From positions 806,001-870,000 of the forward strand of contig JADJPK010000031.1 of NCBI GenBank assembly GCA_016713305.1: a stretch of DNA of 64,000 nt, written 5' to 3'. This document shows, one piece after another, positions 29,411 through 38,638 of this stretch. Under the pieces are notes generated by a model, which was given only the letters and a program-made list of their open reading frames with translations, was not told the origin of the DNA and searched no databases. Numbering within the stretch: the first letter of the stretch is position 1; every line of letters starts with the position of its first letter. The translations under genes and the position numbers were made by a program. Origin of the DNA: Betaproteobacteria bacterium (lineage in GTDB: Bacteria; Pseudomonadota; Gammaproteobacteria; Burkholderiales; Ga0077523).

Positions 29411-30320
29411 GCGCGGACTCCAGGATGCGCAGCACGAGCGCGGTGAAATCGATGCCCGCGACCTTGGCCGCCATCGGCACGAGACTGTGCCCGGTCATTC
29501 CCGGCGACGTGTTCATCTCGAGCAGGGAGACGCTGCCGTCGGCCCGGCGGATGAGATCGGCGCGGCCCCAGCCTTCGCATCCCAGCGCGGCCGCGGCACG
29601 CATCACCAGCGCGCGCAGACGCATCTCCTCGGCGGCATCTAGTCCGCAGGGGCAGTGGTACTTCGTCTCGTCGCTGAAGTACTTGTTCTGGTAGTCGTAG
29701 TTGCCTTGGGGTGCCTCGATGCGGATGAGCGGCAGCGCCTCATCGTCCAGAAACGCCGCGGTGAGTTCCTGGCCGGCGACGAACTCCTCGGCGAGGATGA
29801 GCCGGTCATGCCTGGCGGCCAGCGCGTAGGCATCCGGCAGCTGGTCGGGGCGGGTCACCTTGGTGAGCCCGATCGTGGACCCCTCGCGTGCCGGCTTCAC
29901 GATGAGCGGCAGACCCAGCGTGGCGCACACCGCATTCCAGTCGGACGTCGCGGCCAGCACCTCCCACTTCGGCGTCGGCAGGCCGTTCGCCACCCACACC
30001 ATCTTGGTCCGCACCTTGTCCATGCACAGCGCGGAGGCCATGACACCGCTGCCCGTGTAGGGAATGCCCAGCAGCTCGAGCGCCCCCTGGACGGTACCGT
30101 CCTCGCCATAGCGCCCGTGCAGCGCGATGAAGACCCGGTCGAAGCCGTCACGCCTGAGGTCCAGCAGTTCGCGCTGCGCCGGATCGAAGGCGTGCGCGTC
30201 CACGCCCGCCCCCTGCAGCGCGGCCAGCACAGCGGTGCCCGACAGAATGGAGATCTCGCGCTCCGCGGACCGTCCGCCGAACAGCACCGCCACCTTGCCG
30301 AAATCGGTCGGCTTCGTCAC
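29400..30320 (-). CDS. ddl: D-alanine--D-alanine ligase
   Basis: ATP-grasp enzyme making the D-Ala-D-Ala dipeptide for peptidoglycan. 306 residues: N-terminal VAVLFGGRSAEREISILSGTAV, substrate region HGRYGEDGTVQGALELLGIPYTG, ATP-grasp lysine LIVKPAREGSTIGLTKV, and the metal/phosphate site LIRRADGSVSLLEMNTSPGMT. The GTG at 30320 overlaps the stop of murB (GTGA) and has AGGA six to seven bases upstream, which fixes the start. The same overlap also fixes the true end of murB. Confidence 0.95.
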   Translation of the reverse strand: MTKPTDFGKVAVLFGGRSAEREISILSGTAVLAALQGAGVDAHAFDPAQRELLDLRRDGFDRVFIALHGRYGEDGTVQGALELLGIPYTGSGVMASALCMDKVRTKMVWVANGLPTPKWEVLAATSDWNAVCATLGLPLIVKPAREGSTIGLTKVTRPDQLPDAYALAARHDRLILAEEFVAGQELTAAFLDDEALPLIRIEAPQGNYDYQNKYFSDETKYHCPCGLDAAEEMRLRALVMRAAAALGCEGWGRADLIRRADGSVSLLEMNTSPGMTGHSLVPMAAKVAGIDFTALVLRILESAHVG

Positions 30321-31122
30321 TTCGCTTCCTCTCCGACGATCCGGACTTCCGCTTCCCGATGCGCGCGCCCTTGAGTGCGCATGATTCGATGAGACGTGCC
30401 GCGTGGTCGCCCGGCGGATTGCGGAATACCGAGCCCGCGTTGGGCATCTCGAGCGGCTGGGTGGCGATGCGCCGGGACAGGAAGTCCTTGATCCTCGCCC
30501 GGGCGGCATGGCCGTCGCCGGGACGGAAACGGAACCACGCGGCCGCGAACCATTCCTCGTCAGCGCCCGTCGTGGCGCGCGAAAGGGCGCAGTGCCGGTA
30601 GCCGATGTCGTAGTCCGACACCGGACGCTCGCGCGCCTCCCCGCGATGGTCCACGACCAGCACCTTCTCGACCCAGCGCCACGTCTCCGATCCGTAGCAG
30701 CCTGCGTTCATCGCGAGCGCGCCGCCCACGGTGCCGGGAATGCCCGCGAGAAATTCCGCGCCTTCGAGTTCGTGCAACGCGGCCTGCCGGGCCACCTTCG
30801 GACTCGCCACGCCAGCCTCCGCATACAGCAGTCCGCCGGCCTGCAGTTCCAGACGCCTGAGCGCGCCATGCGTGAAGACCACGGTGCCCCGCAGTCCGCC
30901 GTCCCGCACCAGCAGGTTGCTGCCCAGACCCACGAAGTGAAGCGGCTCGTTCGGCTCGACACGCTGCAGGAACGCGACGAGATCGTCGAGGTCCGCCGGT
31001 ATGTAGGCACGGTCCGCCGCGCCGCCCACGCGCCAGCTGGTGTGACGGCTCATGGGCTCGTCCAGGCGCAGTTCGCCTCTCAGTCCGTGGGTCGTCATGG
31101 CGAGGGGTTCGGACATGTCCAT
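30317..31122 (-). CDS. murB: UDP-N-acetylenolpyruvoylglucosamine reductase MurB with an internal deletion and frame break
   Basis: FAD enzyme that reduces the enolpyruvyl group to MurNAc. The N-terminal FAD domain is intact (MSRHTSWRVGGAADRAYIP, FVGLGSNLLVRDGGLRG, GIPGTVGGALAMNAG), as is the substrate loop with the catalytic Ser (PNAGSVFRNPPGDHAARLIE). After GARIG the frame is lost, and the end of the protein (EAEVRIVGEEAK, stop at 30317-30319, with the catalytic Glu) follows within a few bases in another frame. In type II MurB proteins about 45 residues, including the VSxKHAxFIVN motif, lie between these points. The region 30345-30355 is thus a deletion junction, real or an assembly collapse. 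As written, the gene would not give an active enzyme. Confidence 0.88.
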
Positions 31123-31124
31123 GT

Positions 31125-32531
31125 TCAGCCCTGGGCCGCCGCAGAGGCGATCATCCCCGGCACCTGTCCCACCGAGCCGGCGCCCATGGTCACGACCACG
31201 TCGCCATCCCGGGCCGTGGCAAGCACCGCGGCGGGCAGTTCCTTCCAGTCCTCCACGAAGATGGGCTCGACCTTGCCCAGCACGCGAACGGCGCGCGCGA
31301 GCGAACGCCCGTCCGCAGCCACGATGGGCGCTTCGCCCGCCGCGTAGACCTCGGTGATCAACAGCACATCGACCGAAGACAGGACCTTCACGAAGTCCTC
31401 GAACAGGTCGCGCGTGCGCGTGTAGCGATGCGGCTGGAACGCCAGCACAAGCCGGCGTCCGGGAAACGCGCCGCGCGCTGCCTCCAGGGTCGCCGACATC
31501 TCCGCCGGGTGATGGCCGTAGTCGTCGACCAGGGTGAACGTGCCGCCCGTCGGCAGGGGAATCTCGCCGTATCGCTGGAAACGCCGTCCGACTCCCCGGA
31601 AACCGGCAAGCGCGCGAAGTATCGCGTCGTCGGAAGCGCCCACCTCCATGGCCACGGCGATCGCCGCCAGCGCGTTCAGCACGTTGTGCATGCCGGGAAG
31701 ATTCAGCGTCACGTCCAGCTTGCGGGCGGGCGAGCCGTTGGCGGCGATCTGCACATCGAAACGCATGCGGGCACCCTCGGCCCGGACGTTCATGGCACGC
31801 ACCTGGGCTTCCTCGGCCAGACCGTAGGTCATCACCGGTTTGCTCACGATGGGGATGATCGATCGCACGTTCGGGTCGTCCATGCAGAGGATCGCCATGC
31901 CGTAGAAGGGCAGGTGCTGCAGGAATTCCACGAACGCCTGCCGCAGCCGGGCGAAGTCGTGGCCGTACGTCTCCATGTGGTCGGCATCGATGTTGGTGAC
32001 CACCGCCAGCACCGGCTGGAGATACAGGAACGACGCGTCCGACTCATCGGCCTCCACGACGATGAACTCGCCGCGGCCGAGCTTGGCGTTCGACCCCGCC
32101 GCTTCGAGACGGCCTCCGATCACGAACGTCGGATCCATCCCCGCTTCGGCCAGCACGCTCGCCACGAGGCTCGTGGTCGTCGTCTTGCCATGCGTGCCGG
32201 CCACCGCGATGCCCTGCTTCAGCCGCATCAGTTCGGCGAGCATCATCGCCCGCGGCACGATCGGAACCCGGCGGGCGCGCGCGGCAGCGAGTTCCGCGTT
32301 GTCCTGTTTCACCGCGGTCGAGATCACCACCGCGTCCGCACCGGCGACATTGGAAGCATCGTGCCCGATATGCACCGTTGCGCCTCCTGCGCGCAGCCGC
32401 GCCGTCGTGCCGCTGTCGGCGATGTCGGAACCGCTCACCTGGAACCCCAGGTTCAGCATGACCTCGGCGATTCCGCTCATGCCGGCGCCACCGATGCCCA
32501 CGAAATGAACGTGCTTGACCTTGTGTCTCAT
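31125..32531 (-). CDS. murC: UDP-N-acetylmuramate--L-alanine ligase
   Basis: First amino-acid-adding Mur ligase. 468 residues, intact. N-terminal Rossmann domain HVHFVGIGGAGMSGIAEVMLN; ATP site AVAGTHGKTTTTSLVA; central domain ESDASFLYLQPVLAVVTNIDADHMETYG; C-terminal domain TLVDDYGHHPAEMSATL and FQPHRYTRTRDL. Lies four bases after murG and two before murB. Confidence 0.97.
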   Translation of the reverse strand: MRHKVKHVHFVGIGGAGMSGIAEVMLNLGFQVSGSDIADSGTTARLRAGGATVHIGHDASNVAGADAVVISTAVKQDNAELAAARARRVPIVPRAMMLAELMRLKQGIAVAGTHGKTTTTSLVASVLAEAGMDPTFVIGGRLEAAGSNAKLGRGEFIVVEADESDASFLYLQPVLAVVTNIDADHMETYGHDFARLRQAFVEFLQHLPFYGMAILCMDDPNVRSIIPIVSKPVMTYGLAEEAQVRAMNVRAEGARMRFDVQIAANGSPARKLDVTLNLPGMHNVLNALAAIAVAMEVGASDDAILRALAGFRGVGRRFQRYGEIPLPTGGTFTLVDDYGHHPAEMSATLEAARGAFPGRRLVLAFQPHRYTRTRDLFEDFVKVLSSVDVLLITEVYAAGEAPIVAADGRSLARAVRVLGKVEPIFVEDWKELPAAVLATARDGDVVVTMGAGSVGQVPGMIASAAAQG

Positions 32532-32535
32532 GATG

Positions 32536-33600
32536 TCAGGCCGATGCCGCCTCGGCGCACACGTCCGCCACCCTGCGGGCCGCGTCCGGTCGCGCGAGAG
32601 ATCGCGCCTTGCGCGCCATGTCGAGCAGAGTGCCGCGCGTGAAGCCCGCGACGATGGAAGAGAGCCGTTGCGGCGTGAGGTCGCGCTGTGGCACCAGCAG
32701 TGCCGCGCCCGCTTCCGCGAGGAAGCGCGCGTTGGCGGTCTGGTGGTCGTCCACGGCATGGGGGAACGGCACGAGCAGCGCGGCGACGCCCGCGGCGGCG
32801 AGTTCGGCGATGGTCAGCGCGCCAGCGCGGCAGACGACGCAGTCCGCATCGCCCAGTGCCGCCGCCATGTCGTCCACGAAGGAGACGCACTCGCCCTCGA
32901 CACCCGCTGCTGCGTAGTTCGCCTTGAGCGCCTCGATGTGCCGCGCACCGGCCTGATGGCGCACGCGGGGCCGCTCGCTCTCCGGAATGAGAGCGAGCGC
33001 CTTCGGCACGGTATCGTTCAGCGCCTGCGCGCCGAGGCTGCCGCCCACGACCAGCAGGCGCAGAGGTCCCGTACGGCCTTCGAACCGCTGCTCGGGCGAA
33101 GGCAGGCCCACGATCTCGGCGCGCACCGGGTTGCCACACCACTCCGACTTGCGCAGCGTCCCGGGAAAGCCGCTCATGCGGCGGTCAGCGACGAGTGCAA
33201 GCACCCGGTTGGCCAGCCCGGCGATCGCGTTCTGTTCGTGGAGGACGAGGGGCCGGCCCAGGAATGCGGCCATCATGCCCCCCGGGAACGAGATGTAACC
33301 TCCCATGCCCAGCACGGCGTCCGGCCGCACGCGGAACATCACGCGCGCACACTGCCAGAACGCGATCAGCAGATTGAGGGGAAGGAGTGCGGCCCGCACC
33401 AACCCCTTGCCGCGAAGTCCGGCGAAGCGGATGAATTCCATCGGGTATCCGTGCTTGGGTACCAGGTCCGACTCCATGCCTTGCCGCGAACCGAGCCAGA
33501 CGATGCTCCAGCCGCGCGCGCGCATTTCGCCGGCGACGGCAAGGGCCGGCATGATGTGCCCGCCGGTACCGCCCGCCATGACCAGAAGGGTGCGCGCCAT
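32536..33600 (-). CDS. murG: UDP-GlcNAc--lipid I N-acetylglucosaminyltransferase MurG
   Basis: Peripheral GT28 enzyme that turns lipid I into lipid II on the inner face of the membrane. 354 residues. G-loop 1 MAGGTGGHIMPALAVA, membrane-association patch FRVRPDAVLGMGGYISFPGG, hinge LVVGGSLGAQALN, and the UDP-GlcNAc site RAGALTIAELAAAGVAALLVPFPHAVDDHQTANA in the C-domain. The ATG at 33600 overlaps the corrected ftsW stop as TGATG; a GTG codon three bases upstream is possible. Confidence 0.96.
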   Translation of the reverse strand: MARTLLVMAGGTGGHIMPALAVAGEMRARGWSIVWLGSRQGMESDLVPKHGYPMEFIRFAGLRGKGLVRAALLPLNLLIAFWQCARVMFRVRPDAVLGMGGYISFPGGMMAAFLGRPLVLHEQNAIAGLANRVLALVADRRMSGFPGTLRKSEWCGNPVRAEIVGLPSPEQRFEGRTGPLRLLVVGGSLGAQALNDTVPKALALIPESERPRVRHQAGARHIEALKANYAAAGVEGECVSFVDDMAAALGDADCVVCRAGALTIAELAAAGVAALLVPFPHAVDDHQTANARFLAEAGAALLVPQRDLTPQRLSSIVAGFTRGTLLDMARKARSLARPDAARRVADVCAEAASA

Positions 33601-34780
33601 CACACTGCCCTTCCCATCATCAGCTGGCGGTTTTGTTGCGGCAAAATCGGCACGCGGAGGAGGCATGCGCCAGGCTCCGCCGAGCCGCCACCCAGGTGGC
33701 CACGATGCCGGAGGAGAAGGACAGCAGGGGGAGCGTGAGTCCCTTCGTGGGCAACACGCCCATGTTGACGCCGATGTTGATGATGGCCTGCACGCCGATC
33801 CACAGCCCGATGCCCTGCGCCACGAGTGCCGAGTAGTAGCGCTCCAGACGCGCGGCCTGCCTGCCCACGGTGAAGGCGCGAGCCACGAGCCAGGCAAACA
33901 GCATCAGCACGGCGGCCACCCCCACGAAACCCAGTTCCTCGGCAATGACGGCAAGCAGGAAGTCGGTGTGGGCTTCGGGCAGATAGAACAGCTTCTCGAC
34001 GCTTGCACCCAGACCCACGCCCAGCATCTCGCCGCGGCCGAAGGCGATGAGCGAATGGGTGAGCTGATAGCCGGAGCCGAGCGGATCCTTCCAGGGGTCG
34101 AGGAAGTTCGCCACGCGGGCGAGCCGGTACGGAGCGATCCAGATGAGGATGACGAATCCGATCAGGAGCATGACCGCCAGGGAGGCGAAGAGGCGCCAGT
34201 TCATCCCGCCGAGGAACAGCAGGCCCATCGCGATCACCGTGATCACCGCGAAGGCGCCGAAGTCCGGTTCCAGCAGCAGCAGTGTGCCGGTGAGCAGCAT
34301 CACGACGGCCATGGGAAGAAAGCCCTTGCGGAAGCTGCCCATGAACGCCGCCTTGCGGACCGTGTAGTCCGCCGCGTACAGCACGGCGGCCAGCTTGGCG
34401 AATTCCGAAGGCTGGAAGCCCAGTCCGGCGAAACGCAGCCAGCGCTGGCTTCCGTTGACGACGCGCCCGATGCCCGGGATCAGTACGAGCAGCAGCAGCA
34501 CGGCGGCAATGATGAACAGGAACGGCGCGCCTTGCTGCCACCAGCGCATGGGCACCTGGAACGCGGCATAGGCGGCCGCTAGGCCGACGACGAGAAACGC
34601 GGCGTGCCGGACAAGGTAGTACGTCGGGTCGAAGCCGGTGAGCTTGGAGGCCTCCGCCGTGGCGATCGATGCGGAGTAGACCATCACGAGGCCGAACGCC
34701 AGCAGCAGGATCGCCGACCAGAGCAGCGACTCGTCGAGCGGCGCGGTCGTGCGCGGAGAAGACAGGGTCAGGCCGAACAT
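33600..34780 (-). CDS. ftsW: Peptidoglycan glycosyltransferase FtsW (frame break near its end)
   Basis: SEDS-family septal glycan polymerase working with FtsI. The chain has about ten helices and the SEDS signatures: NGSQRWLRFAGLGFQPSEFAK, DPWKDPLGSGYQLTHSLIAFGRG, HTDFLLAVIAEELGFVG, INIGVNMGVLPTKGLTLPLLSF. Conserved Asp in LLLEPDFGAFAVI. After GIVATWVA the frame goes astray; another frame supplies a normal FtsW tail (LLRV then NRQLMMGRAV) with its stop overlapping the murG ATG at 33600. A frame break therefore lies in about 33665-33700. The loop also reads SFSSG where SEDS proteins usually have S(Y/F)GGSG. Confidence 0.9.
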
Positions 34781-36180
34781 GCCTTGCCCTCCTTCAACCG
34801 TCCCACCGCATTCCGGAAGACTTCCGCGCGGTGCTCGTAATTGCGATACATGTCGAAGCTCGCGCACGCAGGGGAGAGCAGCACGGCATCGCCCGGCTCC
34901 GACAGCGCGGCGGCCTGCGCGACCGCCTGGTCCATGTCGTCCGCCGTCACGACCCGCACGCCACAGGGAGCGAGCGCCGCTTCGATGAGCGGTGCATCGC
35001 GGCCGATGAGGATCACGGCCCGGGCGCGCAAGGCCGCCACGGGCCCGAGCGGCGAGAAATCCTGCCCCTTGCCGTCGCCCCCCGCGATCAGCACCACGGG
35101 CTGGGGCATGCCGGCAAGCGCGGCGACGGTGGCGCCCACGTTCGTGCCCTTCGAATCGTCGAAATAGCGCCGGCCTTCCACCTCCGCGACGAACTCCACG
35201 CGGTGAGCCAGGCCCCGGAACCTCTCCAGTGCGCGGACGATGGGCTCGTTGGTGAGCCCGATCGCCCGTCCGACGGCCAGCACGGCCATGGCATTGGCCG
35301 CGTTGTGCCGGCCGGTCACCTTGAGTGCGGCCGTGCGCATGACCGGCTGATCGCCCTCGGCGATCCATTCCTCTCCACCCACCGTGAGCAGTCCCCAGGA
35401 GTGCTCGCCCGGGGGACGCTCGAAGCCGAAGGACCAGGGCCTCTCGTTGGGCGACACCATGCCGGTCGTCCTCGGATCGTCACGGTTGACGATCGCCACG
35501 CGCGCGCCCAGGAACACGCGGGACTTGGCCCACGCGTACTGGTTCATGCCTGGGTACCTGTCGAGATGATCCTCGGACACGTTGAGCACGGTCGCTGCGT
35601 CGGGACGCAGGGTGCTGGTGGTCTCCAGCTGGAAACTGGAGAGTTCGAGCACGACCGCCTGCGGCAGCGGACGCGTGCCGGCCTCGATCTCGCTCAGCGC
35701 GTCCAGCACCGGCAGGCCGATGTTCCCGGCAACGAGGGTTTCCAGCCCCGCCTCCCGGCAGGCCTCGCCCGCCATCTCCGTCACCGTGCTCTTGCCGTTG
35801 GAGCCCGTGATGGCGATGACCCGCGGCCGCCTCAGCCTGTGCTGACGGACGTACTCGTCCAGCCCCCATGCGAACAGTTCGATGTCCCCCACCGCCGGCG
35901 TGCCGGCAGCGATCGCGCGGGCGAGTACGGCGTCGGACAGCGGCACGCCGGGACTCGCGGCAACGAGATCGATGCCCGTGAACGTCTCCGCACGGAACGG
36001 ACCCAGGTGGATCTGCAGATTGGGCATCTCGGCACGGACGGCGACCAGATTCGGCGGCGAAAGCCGCGAGTCTGCCGCCGACACCAGCGCGCCCTGCGTG
36101 CGCAACCAGCGGATCATCGACAGCCCGGTAAGCCCGAGGCCGAGAACGAGGATGCGCTTGCCCGAGATGGCGGCCGTCAT
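34768..36180 (-). CDS. murD: UDP-N-acetylmuramoylalanine--D-glutamate ligase
   Basis: Adds D-Glu to UDP-MurNAc-L-Ala. 470 residues. N-domain RILVLGLGLTGLSMIRWLR, P-loop AITGSNGKSTVTEMAG, LELSSFQLETTSTLRPDAATVLNVSEDHLDRY in the central domain, C-domain YFDDSKGTNVGATVAAL and LIAGGDGKGQDFSPL. It overlaps ftsW by 13 bases and begins three bases after mraY ends. Confidence 0.97.
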   Translation of the reverse strand: MTAAISGKRILVLGLGLTGLSMIRWLRTQGALVSAADSRLSPPNLVAVRAEMPNLQIHLGPFRAETFTGIDLVAASPGVPLSDAVLARAIAAGTPAVGDIELFAWGLDEYVRQHRLRRPRVIAITGSNGKSTVTEMAGEACREAGLETLVAGNIGLPVLDALSEIEAGTRPLPQAVVLELSSFQLETTSTLRPDAATVLNVSEDHLDRYPGMNQYAWAKSRVFLGARVAIVNRDDPRTTGMVSPNERPWSFGFERPPGEHSWGLLTVGGEEWIAEGDQPVMRTAALKVTGRHNAANAMAVLAVGRAIGLTNEPIVRALERFRGLAHRVEFVAEVEGRRYFDDSKGTNVGATVAALAGMPQPVVLIAGGDGKGQDFSPLGPVAALRARAVILIGRDAPLIEAALAPCGVRVVTADDMDQAVAQAAALSEPGDAVLLSPACASFDMYRNYEHRAEVFRNAVGRLKEGKACSA

Positions 36181-36182
36181 GT

Positions 36183-37265
36183 TCAGCGCAACTTGAGGGT
36201 CGAAAGGCCGAACAGCACGAGGAGCATCGTGATGATCCAGAAACGGACCACCACCTGGTTCTCCTTCCATCCCTTCAATTCGTAGTGGTGGTGCAGCGGC
36301 GCCATGCGGAAGATGCGTTTGCCGGTGAGCTTGTACGAGCCGACCTGCAGCATCACGGACAGCGTCTCCACCACGAAGACCCCGCCCATGATGAACAGCA
36401 CGATCTCCTGCCGGACGATGATGGCGACGGTGCCGAGTGCCGCTCCCAGCGCGAGCGCGCCCACGTCCCCCATGAAGACCTCGGCCGGATAGGCGTTGAA
36501 CCAGAGAAATCCGAGTCCGGCGCCCGCCAGCGCCGCGCAGAACACGGTGAGTTCGCCGGCCCCGGGAATGTGCGGAAAGCCGAGGTACTTCGAGAAGACG
36601 GCATTGCCGGCCACGTAAGCGAAGATGCCCAGGGCGCTTCCGACCATGACGGTGGGCAGGATCGCGAGACCGTCCAGCCCGTCGGTCAGATTGACGGCGT
36701 TGGACGTGCCGACGATGACGAAGTAGGACAGCACGATGAAGCCCAGGGCGCCCATCGGGTAGGCCACGAACTTGAAGAAGGGCACGATGAATTCGGTCTG
36801 CCCCGGCATGGACGAGTAGTTGAGATAGATGGCGGCCGCCAGGCCGATGACCGACTGCCAGAAGTATTTCCAGCGCGCGGGCAACCCCTTCGGATTGCGG
36901 TGCACGACCTTCCGGTAGTCGTCCACCCAGCCGACGATGCCGAAGCCGAGCGTGACGATCAGCACCACCCAGACCAGCCGGTTGGAAAGGTCGGCCCACA
37001 ACAGCGTGGTCGCCGCGATCGCCACCAGGATCAGCGCCCCGCCCATGGTGGGCGTGCCGGCCTTGGTGAGATGGGTCTGCGGACCGTCGTCGCGTACCGC
37101 CTGCCCGATCTTGTAGGCGGTCAGCTTGCGGATCATCGTGGGGCCGACGATGAAGGAGATGATCAGCGCCGTCATCGTGGCGAACACCGCGCGCAGCGTG
37201 AGGTAGTTGAGGACGCCGAAAGCGCGGACGTCGTGCGCGAGCCAGTTGGCCAGTGCGAGCAGCAT
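36183..37265 (-). CDS. mraY: Phospho-N-acetylmuramoyl-pentapeptide transferase MraY
   Basis: Makes lipid I by moving phospho-MurNAc-pentapeptide to undecaprenyl phosphate. 360 residues, ten helices. Catalytic features: the aspartate pair in GWVDDYRKVVHRN, NLTDGLDGLAILP, the Mg-binding FMGDVGALALGAALG and the His motif APLHHHYELKGWKE. Its ATG overlaps the last base of the murF stop. Confidence 0.97.
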   Translation of the reverse strand: MLLALANWLAHDVRAFGVLNYLTLRAVFATMTALIISFIVGPTMIRKLTAYKIGQAVRDDGPQTHLTKAGTPTMGGALILVAIAATTLLWADLSNRLVWVVLIVTLGFGIVGWVDDYRKVVHRNPKGLPARWKYFWQSVIGLAAAIYLNYSSMPGQTEFIVPFFKFVAYPMGALGFIVLSYFVIVGTSNAVNLTDGLDGLAILPTVMVGSALGIFAYVAGNAVFSKYLGFPHIPGAGELTVFCAALAGAGLGFLWFNAYPAEVFMGDVGALALGAALGTVAIIVRQEIVLFIMGGVFVVETLSVMLQVGSYKLTGKRIFRMAPLHHHYELKGWKENQVVVRFWIITMLLVLFGLSTLKLR

Positions 37266-38638
37266 CAGTGTTCACCCACGGTGGTCGTGCCCCCGACCAG
37301 GGCATCGACGACGCGCTCCATCTTCATGAAGCGCGATCCCTTCACCAGCACGGTCGTGTCGTTGTCGCACGCACCGGCAACGTCCCGCACGAGAGATTCG
37401 ACGTCGTCGTAGTGCCTGCCTTCGGCGCCGAACGCCTCGACGCTGCGCCGGCTCGTCTCGCCCAGCGCGTAGAGGCGGTCGATGCCCTGCGTTCTCGCGA
37501 AGAGACCCACATCGGCGTGCATTGCCGCCGCATCGGGTCCCAGTTCGCCCATGTCGCCCATGACGAGCATCCGCTTGCCGTGGGCCTGCGCGAGCCAGGC
37601 GATCGCCGCCTTCATGGAGTCCGGGTTGGCGTTGTACGTGTCGTCGACGACGACGCTTCCACCGGGACCGATCTTGGATTGCAGCCGGCCCTTGACGCCC
37701 TGATACGCGCTGAGGCCCCGCGCGATGGTCGCCGCGGGAATTCCAAGGACGCAGGCCACGGCCGCGGCCGCGAGGGCGTTGCGAACGTTGTGGAGCCCGG
37801 GCACGTGCAGGCGCGCGATCGAAGGCCCGGAGGGCGTCTGCAGTGTGAGCAGACTGCCGCCGTTGGTGAGTTCGTACGTGGCCGACACGTCGGCCGGGTG
37901 TCCCACGCCGAAGCGGACCAGGCGCGTGTCGGTGCGCAGCCCCGCCCAGTAGGGGTAGAAGTCGTCGTCGGCATTCAGCACACGCGTGCCCGCGGTTTCG
38001 AGCCCTTCGAGAATCTCGCCCTTCGCACGGGCGATGTTCTCGCGCGAACCGAGTTCGCCGATGTGGGCGACACCCGCGTTGTTGATGACCGCCACGGTGG
38101 GCCGCGCAAGCGCCGTCAGGTAGGAGATCTCGCCCAGATGGTTCATGCCCATCTCGAAGATGGCGTATCGATGTTGGGCCCGCAGCCGCAGCAGCATGAG
38201 GGGGAGCCCGATGTCGTTGTTCAGATTGCCCTCGGTCGCCAGCACGCCGTCGGCACCCGCGTGCTGGCGCAGGATGGCCGCGATCATCTCCTTCACGCTG
38301 GTCTTGCCGTTGCTGCCGGTCACGCCCACGACCGGAATGTCGAACCGGTCGCGCCACCATGCGCCGAGCTCTCCCAGCGCGATGCGCGTATCAGGCACCA
38401 CCAGCAGCGGCGCCTCGTGAGTGGCCACACTCGCGGGGTTGCTGACGACAGCCCCGGCTGCCCCCGCGGCGAGCGCAGCGTCGACGAACGCATGGCCATC
38501 GAAGCGTTCACCCTTGAGGGCGACGAACAGATCGCCCCTGCGGATCGCACGGCTGTCCGTGGTCACGGCGAGGACCCGGCTGTCGGGGCCCTGGTGCCGG
38601 GCGCCGATGAACGCGGAAGGTTCGGAGAGATCAAACAC
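37265..38638 (-). CDS. murF: UDP-N-acetylmuramoyl-tripeptide--D-alanyl-D-alanine ligase
   Basis: Adds D-Ala-D-Ala to complete the pentapeptide precursor. 457 residues. N-domain TTDSRAIRRGDLFVALKGERFDGH, P-loop GVTGSNGKTSVKEMI, TEGNLNNDIGLPLMLLRL, central GMNHLGEISYL, C-domain VVDDTYNANPDSMKAAI and VMGDMGELG. The GTG at 38638 overlaps the end of murE and fits the family start; a longer open frame upstream lies inside murE. Confidence 0.95.
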   Translation of the reverse strand: MFDLSEPSAFIGARHQGPDSRVLAVTTDSRAIRRGDLFVALKGERFDGHAFVDAALAAGAAGAVVSNPASVATHEAPLLVVPDTRIALGELGAWWRDRFDIPVVGVTGSNGKTSVKEMIAAILRQHAGADGVLATEGNLNNDIGLPLMLLRLRAQHRYAIFEMGMNHLGEISYLTALARPTVAVINNAGVAHIGELGSRENIARAKGEILEGLETAGTRVLNADDDFYPYWAGLRTDTRLVRFGVGHPADVSATYELTNGGSLLTLQTPSGPSIARLHVPGLHNVRNALAAAAVACVLGIPAATIARGLSAYQGVKGRLQSKIGPGGSVVVDDTYNANPDSMKAAIAWLAQAHGKRMLVMGDMGELGPDAAAMHADVGLFARTQGIDRLYALGETSRRSVEAFGAEGRHYDDVESLVRDVAGACDNDTTVLVKGSRFMKMERVVDALVGGTTTVGEH

